A stretch of DNA of 64,000 nt from Pseudidiomarina halophila. GTDB taxonomy: Bacteria > Pseudomonadota > Gammaproteobacteria > Enterobacterales > Alteromonadaceae. Below the pieces are notes generated by a model, which was given only the letters and a program-made list of their open reading frames with translations, was not told the DNA's origin and did no database searches. Position numbers and translations under genes: made by a program. The stretch is taken from NCBI RefSeq assembly GCF_003987215.1, contig NZ_PIPW01000001.1, forward strand, positions 310,001-374,000, given 5' to 3'. Positions 20,099 through 30,046 of the stretch are shown here, piece by piece; position 1 is the first letter of the stretch; the number at the start of each line of letters is the position of its first letter.

Positions 20099-21039
20099 TG
20101 GGACGACGTAAATCGGGTCGCGATATTAGCGGCGTGATTGTCTTAGACAAGCCTCTGGAACTAACCTCAAACGCCGCACTGCAAAAGGTGCGGCGTTTTT
20201 TTAATGCCCGCAAAGGCGGACATACGGGCGCGTTAGATCCACTGGCGACAGGCATCCTGCCCTTATGCTTTGGCGAAGCGACAAAGCTGTCGCATTTTGC
20301 CCTTGAAGCCGATAAAACCTATGAAGTGACAGCACACTTAGGTGTGCGAACCACCACCAGCGACGGCGAAGGTGAGGTTGTCGAACAACGTGAAGTCAAC
20401 TTAGACAACGCCACGCTAGAACGCGCATTGCAACATTTCCTGGGCCCGCAACAGCAGTCACCATCAATGTTTTCAGCGTTAAAATATGAAGGCCGACCGC
20501 TGTATTATTACGCGCGGCAGGGCATCGAGGTACCACGCAAGTCACGTGAGATAGTAATCCGGAGTATTCGTCTGCTGGAATTTTCAGGTGATTATTTAAG
20601 TCTGGAAGTAACCTGCAGCAAAGGTACCTATATTCGAACCCTGATTGACGATATGGGCCAATATTTTGGCTGTGGAGCCTATGTCAGTGCGTTACGGCGA
20701 ACCTGGATTGAAGGTGTCGAAGGGCCTATGCATACGCTCGCGGAGCTCGAACATCTGGCAGCACAATGTGATCCGGAACAGGGGGATTACCGCGCGCTGG
20801 ATGCACTCTTGTTACCATGTGACTCGGTGGTCCAGCAAATACCTCAAGTTTGGGTTGTAGATGCTGATGCGGTGCGCTTTGTCGCGGGTAATCCAGCCGC
20901 TCCCGTGGCTGGTCAGACGGATGTAGATCATGAGGTGTTAAGGGTTAAACGCGAAAGTGATGATGCGTTACTTGGGTTAGGCAGCTGGCGGGGTGATAAA
21001 ATTACCCCAAAGCGAGTGCTAAGCATTGCTAAACCCTAG
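20098..21039 (+). CDS. truB: tRNA pseudouridine(55) synthase
   Basis: Makes the universal pseudouridine 55 in tRNA T-loops. The protein has 313 residues. The catalytic Asp is in the motif GALDPLATG near residue 45, with GVIVLDKPLELTSN upstream and the CSKGTYIRTLIDD motif near 178. A C-terminal PUA-like domain follows. It is coupled to rbfA. A likely rpsO promoter is embedded in its last codons. Confidence 0.97.
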   Translation: MGRRKSGRDISGVIVLDKPLELTSNAALQKVRRFFNARKGGHTGALDPLATGILPLCFGEATKLSHFALEADKTYEVTAHLGVRTTTSDGEGEVVEQREVNLDNATLERALQHFLGPQQQSPSMFSALKYEGRPLYYYARQGIEVPRKSREIVIRSIRLLEFSGDYLSLEVTCSKGTYIRTLIDDMGQYFGCGAYVSALRRTWIEGVEGPMHTLAELEHLAAQCDPEQGDYRALDALLLPCDSVVQQIPQVWVVDADAVRFVAGNPAAPVAGQTDVDHEVLRVKRESDDALLGLGSWRGDKITPKRVLSIAKP

Positions 21040-21054
21040 GTGAGTCCGTATAAT
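21026..21054 (+). promoter_or_regulatory. rpsO promoter
   Basis: A perfect -10 TATAAT (21049-21054) and a -35 TTGCTA (21026-21031) are separated by 17 bases. The -35 lies inside the end of truB. The leader to rpsO is about 60 bases. Confidence 0.7.
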
Positions 21055-21122
21055 GCTTGGCGATTCCATCGATGCTGAATTAGTGATTGGCACCGATATT
21101 TTATCTAAACTAGGAGTACTTT

Positions 21123-21392
21123 ATGTCACTAACTGCGGCAAAAAAAGCTGAAATCGTTAAAGAATTTGGGCAAGTTGAAAATGACACTGGTTCGCCAGAA
21201 GTCCAGGTTGCTTTGCTAACTGCAAACATTAACGAGCTGCAAAGCCACTTTAAAGAACACGCGAAAGATCACCACTCACGTCGTGGTCTGTTACGCATGG
21301 TAAGCCAACGTCGTAAACTGTTGGACTACCTGAAGCGTAAAGACAATCAGCGTTATGCATCTCTGATTGAGCGACTCGGTTTACGTCGCTAA
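21123..21392 (+). CDS. rpsO: 30S ribosomal protein S15
   Basis: Primary 16S rRNA-binding protein of the 30S platform. It has 89 residues, the standard length, with the conserved [16 protein letters not shown] helix start and [23 protein letters not shown]-binding segment. AGGAG is well placed before the ATG. In E. coli S15 represses its own translation through a leader pseudoknot. The leader here was not folded in detail. A strong terminator follows. Confidence 0.98.
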   Translation: MSLTAAKKAEIVKEFGQVENDTGSPEVQVALLTANINELQSHFKEHAKDHHSRRGLLRMVSQRRKLLDYLKRKDNQRYASLIERLGLRR

Positions 21393-21401
21393 GCACTGTT
21401 C

Positions 21402-21427
21402 AAAAAGGGGCCGCAAGGCCCCTTTTT
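21402..21427 (+). terminator. rpsO terminator
   Basis: AAAAAGGGGCC (21402-21412) and GGCCCCTTTTT (21417-21427) form a perfect 11-bp stem with a GCAA tetraloop. It partly separates rpsO from pnp, as in E. coli. Confidence 0.9.
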
Positions 21428-21444
21428 ACTTATAGAAAATCGAA

Positions 21445-21566
21445 ATCGAAAGCGTTATTGGTTAGTAAACATCGAAAGCGTTATTGGTTATTAGATATTG
21501 GTTAGTAGAGTGAGGTATTGGTTATTCAACTAATAACTAATAACTAATATCTAATATCCAATAACG
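21445..21566 (+). repeat. Direct repeat and long inverted repeat in the pnp leader
   Basis: ATCGAAAGCGTTATTGGTTA occurs at 21445-21464 and again at 21471-21490. From 21479 to 21566 the sequence folds on itself: 21479-21504 pairs with 21541-21566 with one mismatch (21488/21557) and one G-U pair. Three more pairs (21506-21508 with 21537-21539) follow after one mismatch. An alternative inner hairpin is 21521-21526 with 21532-21537. The right arm belongs to the same heptad family as 107-137. The hairpin ends 38 bases before the pnp start. Confidence 0.8.
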
Positions 21567-21604
21567 AAATTGTATTTAAAGAGAAGAAGGTAAAGGAAAA
21601 AAAC

Positions 21605-23752
21605 GTGAATCCGATTACAAAACAATTTAAATACGGCCGTCATACCGTAACATTAGAAACCGGCGCGATGGCGCGCCAAGCGACTGGCGCAGTACTTGCC
21701 AGTATGGATGACACAACAGTATTGGTTACTGTTGTTGCTAAGAAAGAAGCCAATGAAGGGCAAGATTTCTTCCCACTTACAGTTAATTATCAAGAACGTA
21801 CTTACGCTGCGGGTAAAATCCCAGGTGGTTTCTTCAAGCGTGAAGGTCGTCCGTCAGAAGGTGAAACTCTGACCTCGCGTTTGATTGACCGTCCAATTCG
21901 TCCACTTTTCCCTGAAGGTTTCAAAAACGAAGTGCAAATCATTGCTACCGTCGTTTCTGTAAATCCTCAAATTAGCCCTGATATTGTGGCTTTGATTGGT
22001 GCTTCTGCAGCACTTTGCATTGCAGGCGTCCCTTTTGCTGGTCCGATCGGTGCGGCTCGTGTTGGTGTCATCAATGATGAATACGTATTGAACCCTACCC
22101 TAGACGAACTGACTGAGTCTAAGCTCGATCTGGTTGTCGCCGGTACCAACAATGCCGTATTGATGGTTGAGTCCGAAGCACAATTGCTGTCAGAAGATGC
22201 CATGTTGGGCGCTGTTGTTTATGGTCACGAGCAGATGCAAACCGTGATCGAAAATATTAATGAGTTCACTGCTGAAGCTGGTAAGCCGAAGTGGGAATGG
22301 GAAGCTCCGGCGACCAACGAAGAACTGCTTAACAAAATCAAAGCGTTGGCAGAAGAAGGTATCGGTGAAGCCTACCGCATCACTGAAAAGACAGAGCGTT
22401 ATGAGCAAGTCAAAAAGCTTCGCGACGAAGTGATCGAAAAGCTGACTGCCGAAGACGAAACCTTAGACGCGAAACAAATCGGTAACCTGTTCCACGGTCT
22501 TGAGAGTGATGTGGTCCGTCGCCGTATTATTGCTGGTGAGAAGCGTATCGATGGGCGTGAACCGGACATGGTTCGTGCATTGGATATCGCGACTGGTATG
22601 TTGCCACGTGTGCACGGTTCTGCGGTATTTACCCGCGGTGAGACACAGGCCTTAGTCGCTGCGACTTTGGGTACAGAGCGTGATGCGCAGATGATTGATG
22701 ACTTGATCGGTTCAAGCAACAACCGCTTTATGCTGCATTATAACTTTCCTCCGTACTGTGTTGGTGAAACGGGTTTTGTCGGTTCACCTAAGCGTCGTGA
22801 AATCGGTCATGGCCGTTTGGCGAAGCGCGGTGTTCAAGCTGTTATGCCAAGCCAGGAAGAATTCCCATACACCATTCGTGTGGTTTCTGAAATCACTGAA
22901 TCAAATGGTTCAAGCTCAATGGCTTCAGTATGTGGTACCTCGTTAGCATTGATGGACGCTGGTGTACCTATTAAAGCTTCAGTTGCCGGTATCGCTATGG
23001 GTCTGGTTAAAGAAGGCGACAAGTTCGTCGTTCTATCTGACATCCTGGGCGATGAAGATCACCTGGGTGACATGGACTTTAAAGTAGCGGGTAGCAAAGA
23101 GGGCGTAACTGCCTTGCAGATGGATATCAAAATTGACGGTATCACTCGTGAAATCATGGAAAAGGCACTTGAGCAAGCCAAAGCTGCGCGTTTACACATC
23201 CTGAATGTGATGGACGACGCAATTTCTGGTGCGCGCCAGGAGCTGTCTGATTACGCCCCGCGTTATCACACGATGAAGATCAACCCGGACAAGATCCGTG
23301 ACGTGATTGGTAAAGGCGGAGCGGTGATTCGTGAGCTTACTGAGTCAACCAACACTAACATCGAAATCAACGATGACGGTACGGTTCGCATTGCAGCGAC
23401 TGATCAAGAATCAGCGCAAGCCGCAATTGACCGCATCAAAGAGTTGACTGAAGATGTCGAAGTAGGTCGTATCTATCAGGGTAAAGTTGCACGTATCGTC
23501 GATTTCGGCGCGTTCGTGACCATTCTGCCTGGTAAAGATGGCTTGGTACATATTTCACAAATCGCTGAAGAGCGCGTGAATGATGTCAATGAATACCTTA
23601 ACGTTGGCGACATCGTGCCAGTTAAAGTGTTAGAAATTGATCGTCAGGGTCGTGTCCGTCTGAGCATGAAAGAAGCCGCTGAGAAGCCTGCAGAAGCAGC
23701 GCAGCCAGCAGCTGAAGCCAGCCCGGAGCAAGGTCAGGACGAAGCTGAATAA
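21605..23752 (+). CDS. pnp: Polyribonucleotide nucleotidyltransferase (PNPase)
   Basis: Phosphorolytic 3'-5' exoribonuclease and degradosome partner. The 715 residues contain two RNase PH-like domains (about 1-220 and 310-540) joined by a helical domain. A KH domain follows (about 553-615, with [16 protein letters not shown]), then an S1 domain (about 620-690). The start is GTG at 21605; no nearer ATG exists before family-conserved residues. Purine-rich bases at 21580-21600 supply the ribosome-binding site. The tail is Ala/Glu/Pro-rich. The leader hairpin is a candidate for RNase III processing and autoregulation, as known for E. coli pnp. Confidence 0.97.
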   Translation: MNPITKQFKYGRHTVTLETGAMARQATGAVLASMDDTTVLVTVVAKKEANEGQDFFPLTVNYQERTYAAGKIPGGFFKREGRPSEGETLTSRLIDRPIRPLFPEGFKNEVQIIATVVSVNPQISPDIVALIGASAALCIAGVPFAGPIGAARVGVINDEYVLNPTLDELTESKLDLVVAGTNNAVLMVESEAQLLSEDAMLGAVVYGHEQMQTVIENINEFTAEAGKPKWEWEAPATNEELLNKIKALAEEGIGEAYRITEKTERYEQVKKLRDEVIEKLTAEDETLDAKQIGNLFHGLESDVVRRRIIAGEKRIDGREPDMVRALDIATGMLPRVHGSAVFTRGETQALVAATLGTERDAQMIDDLIGSSNNRFMLHYNFPPYCVGETGFVGSPKRREIGHGRLAKRGVQAVMPSQEEFPYTIRVVSEITESNGSSSMASVCGTSLALMDAGVPIKASVAGIAMGLVKEGDKFVVLSDILGDEDHLGDMDFKVAGSKEGVTALQMDIKIDGITREIMEKALEQAKAARLHILNVMDDAISGARQELSDYAPRYHTMKINPDKIRDVIGKGGAVIRELTESTNTNIEINDDGTVRIAATDQESAQAAIDRIKELTEDVEVGRIYQGKVARIVDFGAFVTILPGKDGLVHISQIAEERVNDVNEYLNVGDIVPVKVLEIDRQGRVRLSMKEAAEKPAEAAQPAAEASPEQGQDEAE

Positions 23753-23775
23753 ATCAGCTTACAATTGCAAGATGG

Positions 23776-23803
23776 AAAGGGGCTTCGGCCCCTTTTCTTT
23801 TTT
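23776..23803 (+). terminator. pnp terminator
   Basis: AAAGGGGC (23776-23783) and GCCCCTTT (23788-23795) close a TTCG tetraloop, with T-rich sequence to 23803. Confidence 0.85.
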
Positions 23804-23853
23804 CTGCCAAGGTGCGCTATGATGAACGCAAGGATAGGTATTCAGGAGTACTC

Positions 23854-24756
23854 ATGAGTTTTAATCGCGTTGGCTGGTTAATGTTTGTTTGTTGCTTAGG
23901 CATCACTGGCTGCACAACGACCCCTGCACAGAATAACGCTACGCTTGCAAACCTCGTAGTGGTAGAGCCGCAAGCCCCCGATAGCAGGTTTCAGCTTGAA
24001 TTGGCAAAATTAACCGAAATCATGGCGCAGGAACGTGAACAGCTTGATGCTGAGGCGATGGGGCAACTGCTGTATCGCCGTGGCAGTTTGTACGATGCTC
24101 TGGGCCTGACCACGCTCGCGCGGATCGACTTTAATCGTGCCCTCGATTACCAGCCACGCCTGGCTGATGCCTATAATTACCTGGGTATTCATTACACTCA
24201 GGTCGGGCAGTTTGATTATGCTTATGAGGCGTTTGAGTCGGTTCTCGAGCTGGAACCTGAGCATCCTTATGCCTATTTAAATCGTGGCGTTGCGGCCTAT
24301 TACGATAATCGCTTTGATCTCGCGGCAGATGACTTTTCACGTTACTTTGAGACGGATCCCAGCGATCCTTATCGGGCGATTTGGCGCTATCTTGCCGCAG
24401 TTGAATTAACACCTGAGGCGGCGCAGCAAAATCTTGCCAAAGCGCGTCTGGAGCATAGCAATGAAGCCTGGGCCTGGCATGTTGTTGATTTGTACCTTGG
24501 CGCCACCAGCGAACAAGACTTCCTGACCGCTTATGCAACCAAGGGGCTGGCTGCTGATGAAACGCTTACTGAGCGGATGTGCGAAGCTTACTTCTATCTG
24601 GGCAAGCTTAAACAGTTAGAAGGCGAGTGGGATACCGCCGCAGTTTATTTCCGGTTGGCACTGACAACGAATGTGTATATGTTTTTAGAGCATCGTTATG
24701 CCGGAATTGAGATGGATTGGAGTCAACAGCAAGCCAATGCGGAAAAAGTTAAGTAA
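23854..24756 (+). CDS. nlpI: Lipoprotein NlpI (TPR adaptor)
   Basis: Outer-membrane lipoprotein that, in E. coli, scaffolds peptidoglycan hydrolases and brings the protease Prc to its substrate MepS. The ATG at 23854 gives 300 residues. The signal peptide ends in a lipobox with lipid-bearing C20 (GITGC). TPR repeats run from about residue 65 to 185, including the well-conserved YNYLGIHYTQVGQFDYAYEA. A final repeat-like stretch is near 255-285. The place after pnp is conserved. The last 20 bases overlap the next gene, so the two are probably translated together. Confidence 0.93.
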   Translation: MSFNRVGWLMFVCCLGITGCTTTPAQNNATLANLVVVEPQAPDSRFQLELAKLTEIMAQEREQLDAEAMGQLLYRRGSLYDALGLTTLARIDFNRALDYQPRLADAYNYLGIHYTQVGQFDYAYEAFESVLELEPEHPYAYLNRGVAAYYDNRFDLAADDFSRYFETDPSDPYRAIWRYLAAVELTPEAAQQNLAKARLEHSNEAWAWHVVDLYLGATSEQDFLTAYATKGLAADETLTERMCEAYFYLGKLKQLEGEWDTAAVYFRLALTTNVYMFLEHRYAGIEMDWSQQQANAEKVK

Positions 24757-25639
24757 TGCCGCGTCCGTTGCAGCGGTGCTGCTCTCCATGTGTGGGCTGA
24801 TACAGACTGCGAAGAGCGCACAGATTTCGCAGAATTTACCAAGTCTGACCTTAGCCTCATGGTATTCGAGCGACAAGACGGCGAACTATCAACCGGGCTA
24901 TGCGATCGCTACTGGAGCTGCGTGCGAAGCCGATGATTTACCAGTGCAATTGTGGTTGCCTGAAGGTCAGGCTGAACCCGTGCTGCAAACATTGGCGCAG
25001 TGGCCAGAGCATCCTCTGGCAGAATTTTCGAATTGTTTTTCAGTGCGCTGGTATCACGACCTCAAGGATCTGAATTGCGGCGCAACCCGTGGTCGCGGCA
25101 GTCAGCAGTGTGATTTAGCATTGTTGCCCCGCGAGCTGCACCAGCGGCAACTGGTCTTTGTCGCTGACGAGCCCCTGATTGCCAGTGCCAGCACCTGGCA
25201 GATGGTGTTGCCAATCTCTGCCGGTATTGATGTTCTCGCCCATGAAATCGGCCATTGGTTGGGTTTTGCCGACGAATATGCGATGTCGGCTAACCTGGCC
25301 AGAGACTACTGTGAAGGCGATTACCACCACCTTTCAGTTAATGTAGTGACCACCAGCAACGACCAACTTTCCAGTGACGGGCTCAAGGCGCTATGGCAGC
25401 GTCTGCCATGGCATGAAGCCGTTGACGACTGGCGCCAGTTAGGCCAACCGGATGGCAACGGAAAGTGGCGCCTGGGCTCGGATGAAACAGTAACGGTAGG
25501 TTTATTTCCCAGTAACACCTGTGCGGCCGTCACTGGTGTCTATAGCTGGAAACCGGTGGCCCGAATGACTGCCATGGAATACCACGACGTGAATGTATGG
25601 CCACCGATTTATCTCGAAATGTTGCGTCGCTTAAAGTGA
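24737..25639 (+). CDS. Exported zincin-like metalloprotease, uncharacterised
   Basis: This 300-residue protein has an N-terminal signal peptide (about 1-28, ending KSA). The single clear motif is HEIGHWLGFADEY at 169-181, a HExxHxxGxxD zinc-site pattern. H169 and H173 would be ligands, E170 the catalytic base and D179 a possible third ligand. The GFADEY ending recalls M64-type peptidases. At least five cysteines (C63, C100, C114, C125, C192) suggest disulfides and a periplasmic or surface place. I do not recognise a named family over the full length. It overlaps nlpI by 20 bases and converges on the MAPEG gene with a 9-base overlap. A longer start at 24698 would bury the signal peptide. Confidence 0.7.
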   Translation: MRKKLSNAASVAAVLLSMCGLIQTAKSAQISQNLPSLTLASWYSSDKTANYQPGYAIATGAACEADDLPVQLWLPEGQAEPVLQTLAQWPEHPLAEFSNCFSVRWYHDLKDLNCGATRGRGSQQCDLALLPRELHQRQLVFVADEPLIASASTWQMVLPISAGIDVLAHEIGHWLGFADEYAMSANLARDYCEGDYHHLSVNVVTTSNDQLSSDGLKALWQRLPWHEAVDDWRQLGQPDGNGKWRLGSDETVTVGLFPSNTCAAVTGVYSWKPVARMTAMEYHDVNVWPPIYLEMLRRLK

Positions 25640-26029
25640 CAATGCGGTAGCTGTCTGCGCGATCATGATCACCGGACAGAGCAGGGCAAGAAACCAGACT
25701 AAACTGCGTAACTTGTCCCGGTTGGCAAGATAGAGAACATGATAGAGAATACGCAGGCCGACAAAAGCAACAGCCAACCACTGATTGACAATCCCGACAT
25801 GTCCCGTAGCGATGACCAGCAATACTGCCGCCGCAAATAACGGAAAAGCTTCGTAAGCATTGTAATGACCAGCGACGGCGCGCGCACCTATGCCGGTCAA
25901 ACGTTGCTGCTGAGCACGTGGATGTCGATTGTCATAGCCACTATCACGGTTTTGAAAATAAACCACTGGCGCTTTCGCAGCAATTGGCAATAACCCCGCA
26001 ATTAGCAAACACCAAATCAGCGTACTCAT
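25631..26029 (-). CDS. MAPEG family membrane protein
   Basis: This 132-residue, four-helix inner-membrane protein has helices near 1-20, 55-75, 80-97 and 108-128. The family-type stretch RAVAGHYNAYEAFPLFAAAV at about 50-69 is present. MAPEG proteins include glutathione transferases and eicosanoid enzymes, but bacterial members are mostly of unknown substrate. The gene ends inside the zincin-like gene on the other strand by nine bases. It precedes lipA on the map but follows it in transcription, with a 28-base gap. Confidence 0.8.
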   Translation of the reverse strand: MSTLIWCLLIAGLLPIAAKAPVVYFQNRDSGYDNRHPRAQQQRLTGIGARAVAGHYNAYEAFPLFAAAVLLVIATGHVGIVNQWLAVAFVGLRILYHVLYLANRDKLRSLVWFLALLCPVIMIAQTATALSL

Positions 26030-26057
26030 GGCTAGCCTTCCTGTTTAGTTGAAGCTG

Positions 26058-27023
26058 TTATTTAACTTCTTTACCGGCCGCTTGTAAGTCAGCATGGTAT
26101 GACGAGCGTACTAATGGACCGCTGGCGATGTGGGTAAAGCCCATTTTCACACCTTCTTTCCGGAACATCTCGAACTCGTCAGGATGCACGTAGCGTGTTA
26201 CCGGTAAGTGGTGGCGACTCGGTTGCAGATATTGACCAATGGTCAGCATGTCGACGTCATGGGCACGTAGATCGCGCATAACTTCGAGAATCTCTTCATT
26301 GGTTTCGCCAAGGCCTACCATTAAACCTGATTTGGTACGAATATCCGGACGTGCTTCTTTATAGCGCTGCAGCAAATCGAGTGACCACTGGTAATTCGCT
26401 CCAGGGCGCGCTGCTTTATACATGCGCGGCACAGTTTCCAGGTTGTGGTTGAATACGTCGGGCGCTTCACCACTTAAAATATCGAGTGCGACATCCATAC
26501 GGCCACGGAAATCCGGCACCAGTACTTCAACCTGAATACCCGGGCTTTCGGCACGGATCTCCCGGATACAGTCGGCAAAGTGTTGTGCGCCACCATCGCG
26601 CAGATCATCACGGTCAACAGAGGTAACCACCACGTATTTGACTTTCATGTCACGAATGGTTGCACCGAGTTTGACTGCCTCTTCTGGATCCGGGGGCAGA
26701 GGACGCCCGTGAGCGACATCGCAAAACGGACAACGACGGGTACAAATCGCGCCAAGAATCATAAAGGTCGCGGTACCATGATTGAAACACTCAGGTAAAT
26801 TTGGGCAGGATGCCTCTTCACAGACCGAATGTAAGCCATGCTTGCGCATCGCTTGTTTTATTTCGTCAATGCGTTGTGTGGAGGCTGGAAGCTTAACTTT
26901 CAGCCACTCAGGTTTGCGGAGCATCTGATCCCGCTCAGTTGGGACGACTTTCACCGGAATGAGAGCCATTTTATCGGCGTCGCGAAGTTTTACTCCGGGT
27001 TCAACTCTAACTGGCTTGGACAT
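26058..27023 (-). CDS. lipA: Lipoyl synthase
   Basis: Radical-SAM enzyme that inserts two sulfurs into octanoyl groups on lipoate-dependent proteins. The ATG at 27023 gives 321 residues, as in E. coli. The auxiliary cluster cysteines [12 protein letters not shown] and the radical-SAM motif CTRRCPFC are complete, as is the C-terminal RSSYHA that supplies a serine ligand. The start overlaps the lipB end by 17 bases. A longer upstream frame reads into lipB and is not family-like. Confidence 0.98.
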   Translation of the reverse strand: MSKPVRVEPGVKLRDADKMALIPVKVVPTERDQMLRKPEWLKVKLPASTQRIDEIKQAMRKHGLHSVCEEASCPNLPECFNHGTATFMILGAICTRRCPFCDVAHGRPLPPDPEEAVKLGATIRDMKVKYVVVTSVDRDDLRDGGAQHFADCIREIRAESPGIQVEVLVPDFRGRMDVALDILSGEAPDVFNHNLETVPRMYKAARPGANYQWSLDLLQRYKEARPDIRTKSGLMVGLGETNEEILEVMRDLRAHDVDMLTIGQYLQPSRHHLPVTRYVHPDEFEMFRKEGVKMGFTHIASGPLVRSSYHADLQAAGKEVK

Positions 27024-27681
27024 AATTGTTGTCGAATCCTGTGTGTTCGTGAATGTTGTGGTAACCGAGCTGTTCGGCAAATAGGGCAGTAACCCGTTCG
27101 GCTGCCGCAGAGACAGTTGCCGGGCCGCCTAACTCTTTACTCTGCACCATCTGCATTCCTGCATAACCACAAGGGTTGATGCGTAAAAATGGACTGAGAT
27201 CCATATTAACATTTAGTGCTAGTCCATGAAATGAACAGCCTTTGCGAATTCTTAGACCTAATGAGCATAATTTAGCGCCATCGACATAAACACCTGGTGC
27301 GTCGGGTCGCGCATTAGCTTCAATACCGGCTTCAGCCATGACCTTTACGATAGTATTTTCGATATGGTTCACCAGCTGACGGACACCAATTTTGAGGCGT
27401 CGGATATCCAGCAGAAAGTAAACCACGAGCTGACCCGGCCCATGGTAGGTCACTTGTCCGCCGCGATCGACTTTCACCACCGGGATATCACCGGGAGCGA
27501 GAATATGCTCAGCTTTACCTGCCTGCCCCTGGGTAAACACAGGGTCGTGTTCAAGTACCCAGAGCTCATCAGGGGTGTTGGCGTCACGCTCATCAGTAAA
27601 TGCCTGCATGGCATGCCAAACCGGCTCATAGGCTTGCCGGCCAAGCTGTCGGACAATTAAATCAGAGCACATAACGGACAT
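27007..27681 (-). CDS. lipB: Octanoyltransferase
   Basis: Moves octanoate from acyl carrier protein to lipoyl domains before LipA acts. The core [12 protein letters not shown], the catalytic Lys-Cys segment [20 protein letters not shown] and NVNMDLSPF are all present. Two starts are possible: ATG at 27681 (224 residues) and ATG at 27672 (221 residues). Both overlap the ybeD end, and neither has a strong ribosome-binding site, which suggests coupling. Order ybeD-lipB-lipA is the standard one. Confidence 0.95.
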   Translation of the reverse strand: MSVMCSDLIVRQLGRQAYEPVWHAMQAFTDERDANTPDELWVLEHDPVFTQGQAGKAEHILAPGDIPVVKVDRGGQVTYHGPGQLVVYFLLDIRRLKIGVRQLVNHIENTIVKVMAEAGIEANARPDAPGVYVDGAKLCSLGLRIRKGCSFHGLALNVNMDLSPFLRINPCGYAGMQMVQSKELGGPATVSAAAERVTALFAEQLGYHNIHEHTGFDNNYVQAS

Positions 27682-27928
27682 CTTCAATTGCCGCCAGTGC
27701 CCGGTAAAGGGTTTCAACATGTGACTGACTTTCGACTCGGATCTGAATCGATACAGAATGGTAATTGCCCTTACTACTTGGCTTAACTGCCGGAGTGTAA
27801 TCACCCGGCGCATGTTCTTGTGCGACCGCGACGACGGCATCTGGAAGCTCTGGCTTAGCCAGGCCCATAACCTTAAAGGTAAAGTTGCAAGGGAACTCGA
27901 CCAGTTCATCGAAACGGGTTTTCTGCAT
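27662..27928 (-). CDS. ybeD: UPF0250 protein YbeD
   Basis: Small cytoplasmic protein of 88 residues with a ferredoxin-like (ACT-resembling) fold in its E. coli homologue. The conserved opening [17 protein letters not shown] and the middle [11 protein letters not shown] stretch identify it. Its role is not established; the fixed place before lipB hints at a link to lipoylation. The stop overlaps the lipB start. It begins nine bases after the transaminase gene. Confidence 0.93.
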   Translation of the reverse strand: MQKTRFDELVEFPCNFTFKVMGLAKPELPDAVVAVAQEHAPGDYTPAVKPSSKGNYHSVSIQIRVESQSHVETLYRALAAIEDVRYVL

Positions 27929-27937
27929 CTGTAACTC

Positions 27938-28783
27938 CTATGCTAAATGCGCGCGCTTACTTTCGTGGAACGCCTCGATTAACTTCTGCGTTAACGGACC
28001 ACAGCGGCCATTGCCAATAATTATATCATCTATTTGGCCAATCGGCTGTACCTCGCGACTCGAGCTGGTAAGGAAAAGCTCATCGAGTTGCGCTAGCTCA
28101 GAAATGTGGAAGGCTTCTTCACGAACCGGTAACTTGAGCTGCTGTGCTAATTCCAGTACCCACATGCGGGTAATTCCGGGCAAAATCAAGTTATCCCTTG
28201 GAGCGGTAAAAATTACGCCGTCTTTTACCGCGAAATAATTACTGGAGGCCCCTTCGGTAACGCTACCGTCACGATGTAACATAGGTTCAATCGCCGCCTG
28301 TTGCTGGGCGTACTGTTTCAGCATGATATTACCGAGCAGGCTGATGCTTTTTATATCACAGCGCAGCCAACGGATATCTTCACATAGCACAACTTTAGCT
28401 GGCTCCGGAGTATCCCAGTGCAGTTCAAGGGGCGATATGCTGGCAAAGATAGTGGGGGTGACAGGCCCCTGTGGTAAGTGCGAACGTTTGCTTTCGGCAC
28501 CACGGGTTACCTGAAAGTAGATGAGGCCATTCTGCATCTCATTACGATCAATAAGTTCGACAACCAACGATTGCCAGAACGCGTCCGGCTGATCGGGAAT
28601 GGCAATTGCAGCCAGTGAGCGGTGCAGTCGATCCAGATGGTATTGAGCGAGAAACGGCCGGCCGTGATAGACAGGTATAACTTCATAAATGCCGTCCGCA
28701 AACAAAAAGCCCCGGTCAAAGACCGAGACTTTCGCTTGTTCAGGAACGAGCCATTCGCCATTAAGATAGACTAAACCGCTCAT
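27938..28783 (-). CDS. dat: D-amino-acid transaminase (class IV, PLP)
   Basis: Converts D-alanine and 2-oxoglutarate to pyruvate and D-glutamate, or related D-amino acids. The protein has 281 residues. The PLP lysine is K145 in the [11 protein letters not shown] segment, the same number as in Bacillus D-amino-acid transaminase. The later TEGASSNYF and LPGITR motifs bind the cofactor phosphate. The [13 protein letters not shown] opening is typical. Specificity could instead be for branched-chain or aminodeoxychorismate substrates, but the location right after dacA, which releases D-Ala, supports a D-amino-acid role. Confidence 0.85.
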   Translation of the reverse strand: MSGLVYLNGEWLVPEQAKVSVFDRGFLFADGIYEVIPVYHGRPFLAQYHLDRLHRSLAAIAIPDQPDAFWQSLVVELIDRNEMQNGLIYFQVTRGAESKRSHLPQGPVTPTIFASISPLELHWDTPEPAKVVLCEDIRWLRCDIKSISLLGNIMLKQYAQQQAAIEPMLHRDGSVTEGASSNYFAVKDGVIFTAPRDNLILPGITRMWVLELAQQLKLPVREEAFHISELAQLDELFLTSSSREVQPIGQIDDIIIGNGRCGPLTQKLIEAFHESKRAHLA

Positions 28784-28791
28784 TTGCAGTG

Positions 28792-29955
28792 TTACTCTTC
28801 GTTAAATTTACGGACAACCCAGTCGGTCAGTTGCTTAAAGAGCCCGCCTTCAGCGACATCAGAAAGGGTAACTAACGGATAGCGGGCAATTGTTTCGCCA
28901 TCCAGCTCAATGCTAACGGTACCTACTTGTACGCCTTTGCTAACTGGTGCTTCGAGTTCAGCATCAAGTTGAATGCTGGCTTTCAGGTTCTCACGTTGGC
29001 CGCGGGGTAGCGTAATTATCGCATCTTCGGCGATCCCCAATTGTACCGTGTCCTGCTCACCGCCCCACACGCGTTGATCAACAAAGCTATCGCCGGCACT
29101 GTAAGCTTGCACGGTTTCATAATAACGGAAGCCATAGTTAAGTAGCTTCTTGCTCTCGATTTTGCGCGCCTGTTCGCTGGTGGTACCCATAACTACAGCA
29201 ACTAATCGCGTGTCGCCTTCGACGGCTGAGGTTACCAGACTATAGCCAGCTTCCTCGGTATGTCCGGTTTTAATGCCGTCAACATTCATACTGGCATCCC
29301 ACAATAATGAATTGCGGTTGTACTGCTTAATAGAATTGAACGTAAATTCTTTCTCTGAGTAGATGGCGTACTCTTCCGGCACATCACGAATCAGAGCGGC
29401 ACCCAGAATGGCCATATCGCGAGGCGAGGTATATTGCTCTGGGTCAGGCAGACCGTGGCTATTGGAGAAATGCGTGTTGGTCATGCCGAGTTCGAACGCA
29501 TAATTGTTCATCAGGTCAGCAAAAGCTGACTCACTGCCGGCGATATGCTCTGCCATGGCAACACAGGCATCGTTACCCGATGAGATGATGATGCCACGAT
29601 TAAGATCGGCAACGCTAATCTGCTTACCTACTTCAATAAACATCTTTGACGATTCAGGGAAATTCTTAGCCCAGGCGTTCTCGCTAATGGTAACCAAATC
29701 GGATGGATGAATACGACCCTCCTGGATCTCCCGGCCGATAATATAGCTGGTCATCATTTTGGTCAGACTCGCCGGAGCAAGCTGCTCATCCGCATTACCT
29801 TCCGCAATCACATAGCCGGTGGTGTAATCCATCAGGATATAACCTTTGGCATTCACTTTCGGAGGCGGTGGAATAATCGAAGCTTGCGCGACGAGGGCGG
29901 TTGCACCAGCGAGCAGTGCAACAGTTCGAATCAACTGTTTAAATACAGAATGCAT
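28792..29955 (-). CDS. dacA: D-alanyl-D-alanine carboxypeptidase (PBP5/6 type)
   Basis: Trims the terminal D-Ala of peptidoglycan stem peptides on the periplasmic face. From the ATG at 29955 it has 387 residues: signal peptide (about 1-26), then SxxK at 63-66 (SLTK), SGN at 126-128 and KTG at 229-231. A C-terminal beta domain follows, with a final amphipathic helix (QLTDWVVRKFNEE) that anchors the protein to the membrane. The upstream ATG at 29979 is possible but lacks a ribosome-binding site. It begins the run of wall genes that ends in mrdA. Confidence 0.95.
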   Translation of the reverse strand: MHSVFKQLIRTVALLAGATALVAQASIIPPPPKVNAKGYILMDYTTGYVIAEGNADEQLAPASLTKMMTSYIIGREIQEGRIHPSDLVTISENAWAKNFPESSKMFIEVGKQISVADLNRGIIISSGNDACVAMAEHIAGSESAFADLMNNYAFELGMTNTHFSNSHGLPDPEQYTSPRDMAILGAALIRDVPEEYAIYSEKEFTFNSIKQYNRNSLLWDASMNVDGIKTGHTEEAGYSLVTSAVEGDTRLVAVVMGTTSEQARKIESKKLLNYGFRYYETVQAYSAGDSFVDQRVWGGEQDTVQLGIAEDAIITLPRGQRENLKASIQLDAELEAPVSKGVQVGTVSIELDGETIARYPLVTLSDVAEGGLFKQLTDWVVRKFNEE

Positions 29956-30046
29956 GGTCGGATTGTCTCTAGTTGTCATCGTTAGTAAGAATACATCGCG
30001 CAAATACTAACATAGTTGCGCACTTTAGTTCGATAAAAGGCCAGTG

